Source: Cytophagales bacterium
GTDB lineage: Bacteria > Bacteroidota > Bacteroidia > Cytophagales > Cyclobacteriaceae
Direction of reading: 5' to 3'
DNA length: 8,960 nucleotides
Assembly (NCBI GenBank): GCA_020063545.1
Contig: JAGUUF010000395.1
Span: 1 to 8,960, forward strand
In this document: positions 7,072 through 8,960 of the stretch, in pieces
Layout of the letters: every line of letters begins with the position of its first letter
Position numbering within the stretch: position 1 is the stretch's first letter
The notes under the pieces: model-generated
Seen by the model: the letters and a program-made list of their open reading frames with translations, nothing else
Database searches by the model: none
Told to the model about the DNA's origin: nothing
Translations under genes and position numbers: made by a program

Positions 7072-8960
7072 CTAAGGCTGATAGATTACAAATACCCTAA
7101 TAGGCCTTGAAAGAATAAAGCCGGAAGAAGTTGCGTCATTGATAACAAATATTGTTGACCCGCTAGTGTACCAATAAAATTTATATCCGGTGTTATAGTA
7201 CCCTTGGGAAAGCCAACTGCCAGCAGCCCACTCAACCATCACATCAACGGATAAAATTTGTGCTCCCGTAATTCCAGTTAAGGGGATAGAAACAGTTGCT
7301 CCTTGGGTTGAACCAGTGGTACCCGTAAATAATGCCGTGCGAATACCAGGCGCTGAACTTCCAAGTTTTGTATATCCGTTAACTTCAAGGGCTGAACTAG
7401 GTGTCGTAGTACCAATACCCACGTTACCGGTATTTGATATTGCCAGGCGTGATGTCATGGTAGCGGCAGTTCCAGCTGTACCACTTGGTGCAGTATTAAA
7501 AGAAAATCCACCAGAAAGTTCCTGGTTAAATGTAAGGATACCGCCAAAATTAGATGAGTGATAGGTGTAACCAGTGCCCCAGAAAATATTGAATCCGACC
7601 ATTGGTGCATTAGCAACAAAACAAATCGGGTTTGATGCCCCAAATTTTGCTGTGGATGCACCGACAGAGAAATTAACATCGAGTGGAAATGAGGGAGTAG
7701 TAGTACCAATTCCTAATCTTCCATCGTTAGTCAGCCTCATTTTTTCAGAGGCGGATGATGAAGCTACGTTAGTAGTAGAAAACGTTATTCGGCCAGGCAC
7801 GCTTGTGCCGGCTACTGCTCCATCAACTTCAAATTGAATTCCACTGCTGATGTTATAAGCTGAGGCGGTTCGTCCTAAAGCACCTACTCCCCCAAGGTAA
7901 TCACCGTCTGCAACCGCGCTTGGGGTTGCCAGGCTTCCTTTGGAACGGAGGAAGGTTATACCCGGTCCACGGCTTGCTGTTGCTGAATGCCCTTCAAGTG
8001 TAGCTACTGAAGTAGATCCACCTACATCAGCGGCAACATGCAAAAAGTTTGTTGCCGAGGCCGGGCCTATACCAAGATTCGTTCCATTCCATGTTAACGT
8101 AGAAGAAGAACTTAATGCGGTCGTGCCCGACCAGAAAGCCAAACGGTTGGTTGCTCCGCTGCCGGTAAGGGTAGATCCTGAAGCCAGTTTAGCCGCGGTA
8201 ATTGCGCCATCGGCAATGTCGGCAGTTGCTATTGTTCCATCCACAATTTTAGCACTGGTAACTGAGTTATCAGCCAACTTAACCGTAGAAACTGACCCAT
8301 CGGCCAGGTCGGCTGTGGCAATAGTAGCATCCACAATCTTGGCACTGGTTACGGAGTTATCGGCCAGCAACGCAGTGGTAACGCCACCCGTTGCAATGGA
8401 AACCGTTCCGGTTGTGGTTATGGGCCCACCGGTAAGCCCGGTGCCTGTGGCTACACTGGTTACTGTACCAAAAGCAGGGGTAGTCCAGGTAGGCACACCA
8501 CCTGTAGTTGTTAATAGCTGGCCATTAGTACCTGCGGCCAGTTTGGTTACTGCTATGGCTGCTGATGCGTTAATGTCGGCATTGGCGATGGTACCATCTA
8601 CAATCTTTGCCGTAGTTACGGAGTTATCGGCAAGGTCAGTTGTGGCAACTGAACCGTCTGTTATTTCTGTTGAACCTACGGCATTAAGGGTAGAAAGCGA
8701 GCCAAGCCCCAGGTTAGTGCGGGCTGCTGCTGCAGTGGTAGCACCCGTACCACCATTGGCAACCCCAAGGGTGCCTGTGGTTATGTTGGCGGCATTAATG
8801 CCGGTGCCCACTTTTGAGCCGGTAAGCGTTCCATCGGCAAGATCCTGCAGGTGGGTTGAAAGGCGCGCGTCTGCAATGGTGCCCGTATTAATGGCGGTGG
8901 CATCAACGGCATTAACGGTCTGGGCCCTGAAGGTATAGGGTGTGGTGGTTAATGGAATCC
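7072..8960 (-). CDS. Tail-fibre-like repetitive surface protein, C-terminal part (5' end outside window)
   Basis: The - strand frame is open from the stop at 7072 to the right edge, so about 628 aa are visible and the true start is outside. The GTG at 8811 is an internal Val. The first visible stretch includes IPLTTTPYTFRAQTVNAVDA, a lead-in typical of Bacteroidota fibre proteins. Next come LGVANGGTGATTAAAARTNL (8763-8700, the phage tail-fibre GGTGATT motif), two blocks of 10-residue repeats (see separate entries), and three LGIG modules: NLGIGPASATNFLHV, RLGIGTTTPSFPLDV and NVGIGTTTPSSALEV. The last ~100 residues form a distinct end domain (TGITGAQILSVDVMVEW; SRPIRVFVIYQP). No peptidase S74 chaperone motif and no T9SS sorting domain are seen at the end. 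The repeats suggest a trimeric, rod-like fibre (inference). It is the most upstream gene visible in the operon, 5 nt before the T9SS cargo gene. GC falls in its distal half. Confidence 0.85.
   Translation of the reverse strand, partial: IPLTTTPYTFRAQTVNAVDATAINTGTIADARLSTHLQDLADGTLTGSKVGTGINAANITTGTLGVANGGTGATTAAAARTNLGLGSLSTLNAVGSTEITDGSVATTDLADNSVTTAKIVDGTIANADINASAAIAVTKLAAGTNGQLLTTTGGVPTWTTPAFGTVTSVATGTGLTGGPITTTGTVSIATGGVTTALLADNSVTSAKIVDATIATADLADGSVSTVKLADNSVTSAKIVDGTIATADIADGAITAAKLASGSTLTGSGATNRLAFWSGTTALSSSSTLTWNGTNLGIGPASATNFLHVAADVGGSTSVATLEGHSATASRGPGITFLRSKGSLATPSAVADGDYLGGVGALGRTASAYNISSGIQFEVDGAVAGTSVPGRITFSTTNVASSSASEKMRLTNDGRLGIGTTTPSFPLDVNFSVGASTAKFGASNPICFVANAPMVGFNIFWGTGYTYHSSNFGGILTFNQELSGGFSFNTAPSGTAGTAATMTSRLAISNTGNVGIGTTTPSSALEVNGYTKLGSSAPGIRTALFTGTTGSTQGATVSIPLTGITGAQILSVDVMVEWAAGSWLSQGYYNTGYKFYWYTSGSTIFVINDATSSGFILSRPIRVFVIYQP
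8179..8358 (-). repeat. Six tandem 30-bp units (decapeptide repeats) in the fibre gene
   Basis: Six consecutive 10-residue units are read: NSVTSAKIVD, ATIATADLAD, GSVSTVKLAD, NSVTSAKIVD, GTIATADIAD, GAITAAKLAS. The consensus is roughly [GN][ST][VI]xT[AV][DK][LI][AV]D. NSVTSAKIVD occurs twice, 90 bp apart, and the DNA of the two copies is similar but not identical (8239-8268 and 8329-8358). The regular hydrophobic spacing suits stacked short beta or coiled trimer segments. Confidence 0.9.
8536..8655 (-). repeat. Second block of decapeptide repeats in the fibre gene
   Basis: Four units are read: GSVATTDLAD, NSVTTAKIVD, GTIANADINA, SAAIAVTKLA. They follow the same consensus as the block at 8179-8358, with the last unit diverged. 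The blocks are separated by a non-repeat segment (8359-8535) with LLTTTGGVPTWTTP and TGTGLTGGPITTTGT, itself a common fibre-protein module. The order of units suggests duplication of a 20-30 residue segment. Confidence 0.85.

Noticed and set aside
6278..7100. Open frames on the + strand opposite the T9SS cargo gene
   Set aside because: They are fully antisense to a gene with a clear signal peptide and sorting domain, and the translations show no family features.
8179..8655. CRISPR-like array, because of regular ~30-bp repeats
   Set aside because: The repeats are contiguous without unique spacers, stay in frame and encode a degenerate decapeptide; there is no cas gene.
8809..8811. GTG as the start of the fibre gene
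   Set aside because: The frame stays open for 49 further codons up to the window edge and these encode typical fibre sequence (PYTFRAQ), so the GTG is an internal Val codon.
7940..8938. Long open frame on the + strand (332 codons) opposite the fibre gene
   Set aside because: It is the antisense shadow of repetitive Ala/Thr/Val codons. Its translation is low-complexity (AVVTELSA-type) without any domain, whereas the - strand frame has recognisable fibre motifs and continues through the window edge.
7072..8960. Prophage, suggested by the tail-fibre motifs
   Set aside because: No other phage gene (capsid, portal, terminase, integrase) is present and the neighbours are a T9SS cargo and a caspase. 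Such fibre-like proteins are also common as chromosomal surface proteins in Bacteroidota.

Overview
The window looks like a chromosomal segment of a Bacteroidota bacterium, probably a Cytophagales-type organism with about 50% GC. The reasons are a C-terminal sorting domain of the type IX secretion system (T9SS) kind, 'VGIGTTTPS'-type fibre repeats, start codons without recognisable Shine-Dalgarno sequences, and a GC-rich palindromic repeat read in frame as TSPLQGGLRGV. This placement is inference; there is no rRNA or other taxonomic marker.

Left part, + strand (2-2997): the 3' end of gyrB (DNA gyrase subunit B, TOPRIM and C-terminal parts), a hairpin plus T-tract, then a complete ppk1 (polyphosphate kinase, 708 aa) with all expected active-site residues. 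A near-perfect bidirectional terminator (3058-3088) separates this housekeeping block from the convergent right-hand block.

Right part, - strand (3108-8960), in transcription order: (1) the C-terminal ~628 aa of a tail-fibre-like surface protein, open through the right edge of the window, with decapeptide repeats and LGIGTTTP modules; (2) a 624-aa exported protein with a C-terminal T9SS sorting domain; (3) a 264-aa exported protein with a Kre9/KNH-like beta-sandwich domain and a Gly-rich C-terminal tail; (4) a 410-aa exported caspase-fold (C14) protease with an Ig-like N-terminal region. The gaps are 5, 2 and 54 nt, so the four genes probably form one transcription unit ending at the shared terminator. 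Every protein whose N-terminus is visible has a signal peptide, so the unit seems to build something outside the inner membrane: a fibre, a T9SS cargo, a small beta-domain partner and a protease. The joint function is not known to me and is the main candidate for a new system.

Other points of interest are the palindromic repeat inside the signal-peptide coding region of the Kre9-like gene, a GC drop within the fibre gene (about 54% in the repeat-rich part, about 43% in the distal part by hand count), and the lack of room for a promoter between the gyrB terminator-like hairpin and ppk1. No tRNA, rRNA, CRISPR array or insertion sequence was seen. No gene-free stretch exceeds about 110 bases.
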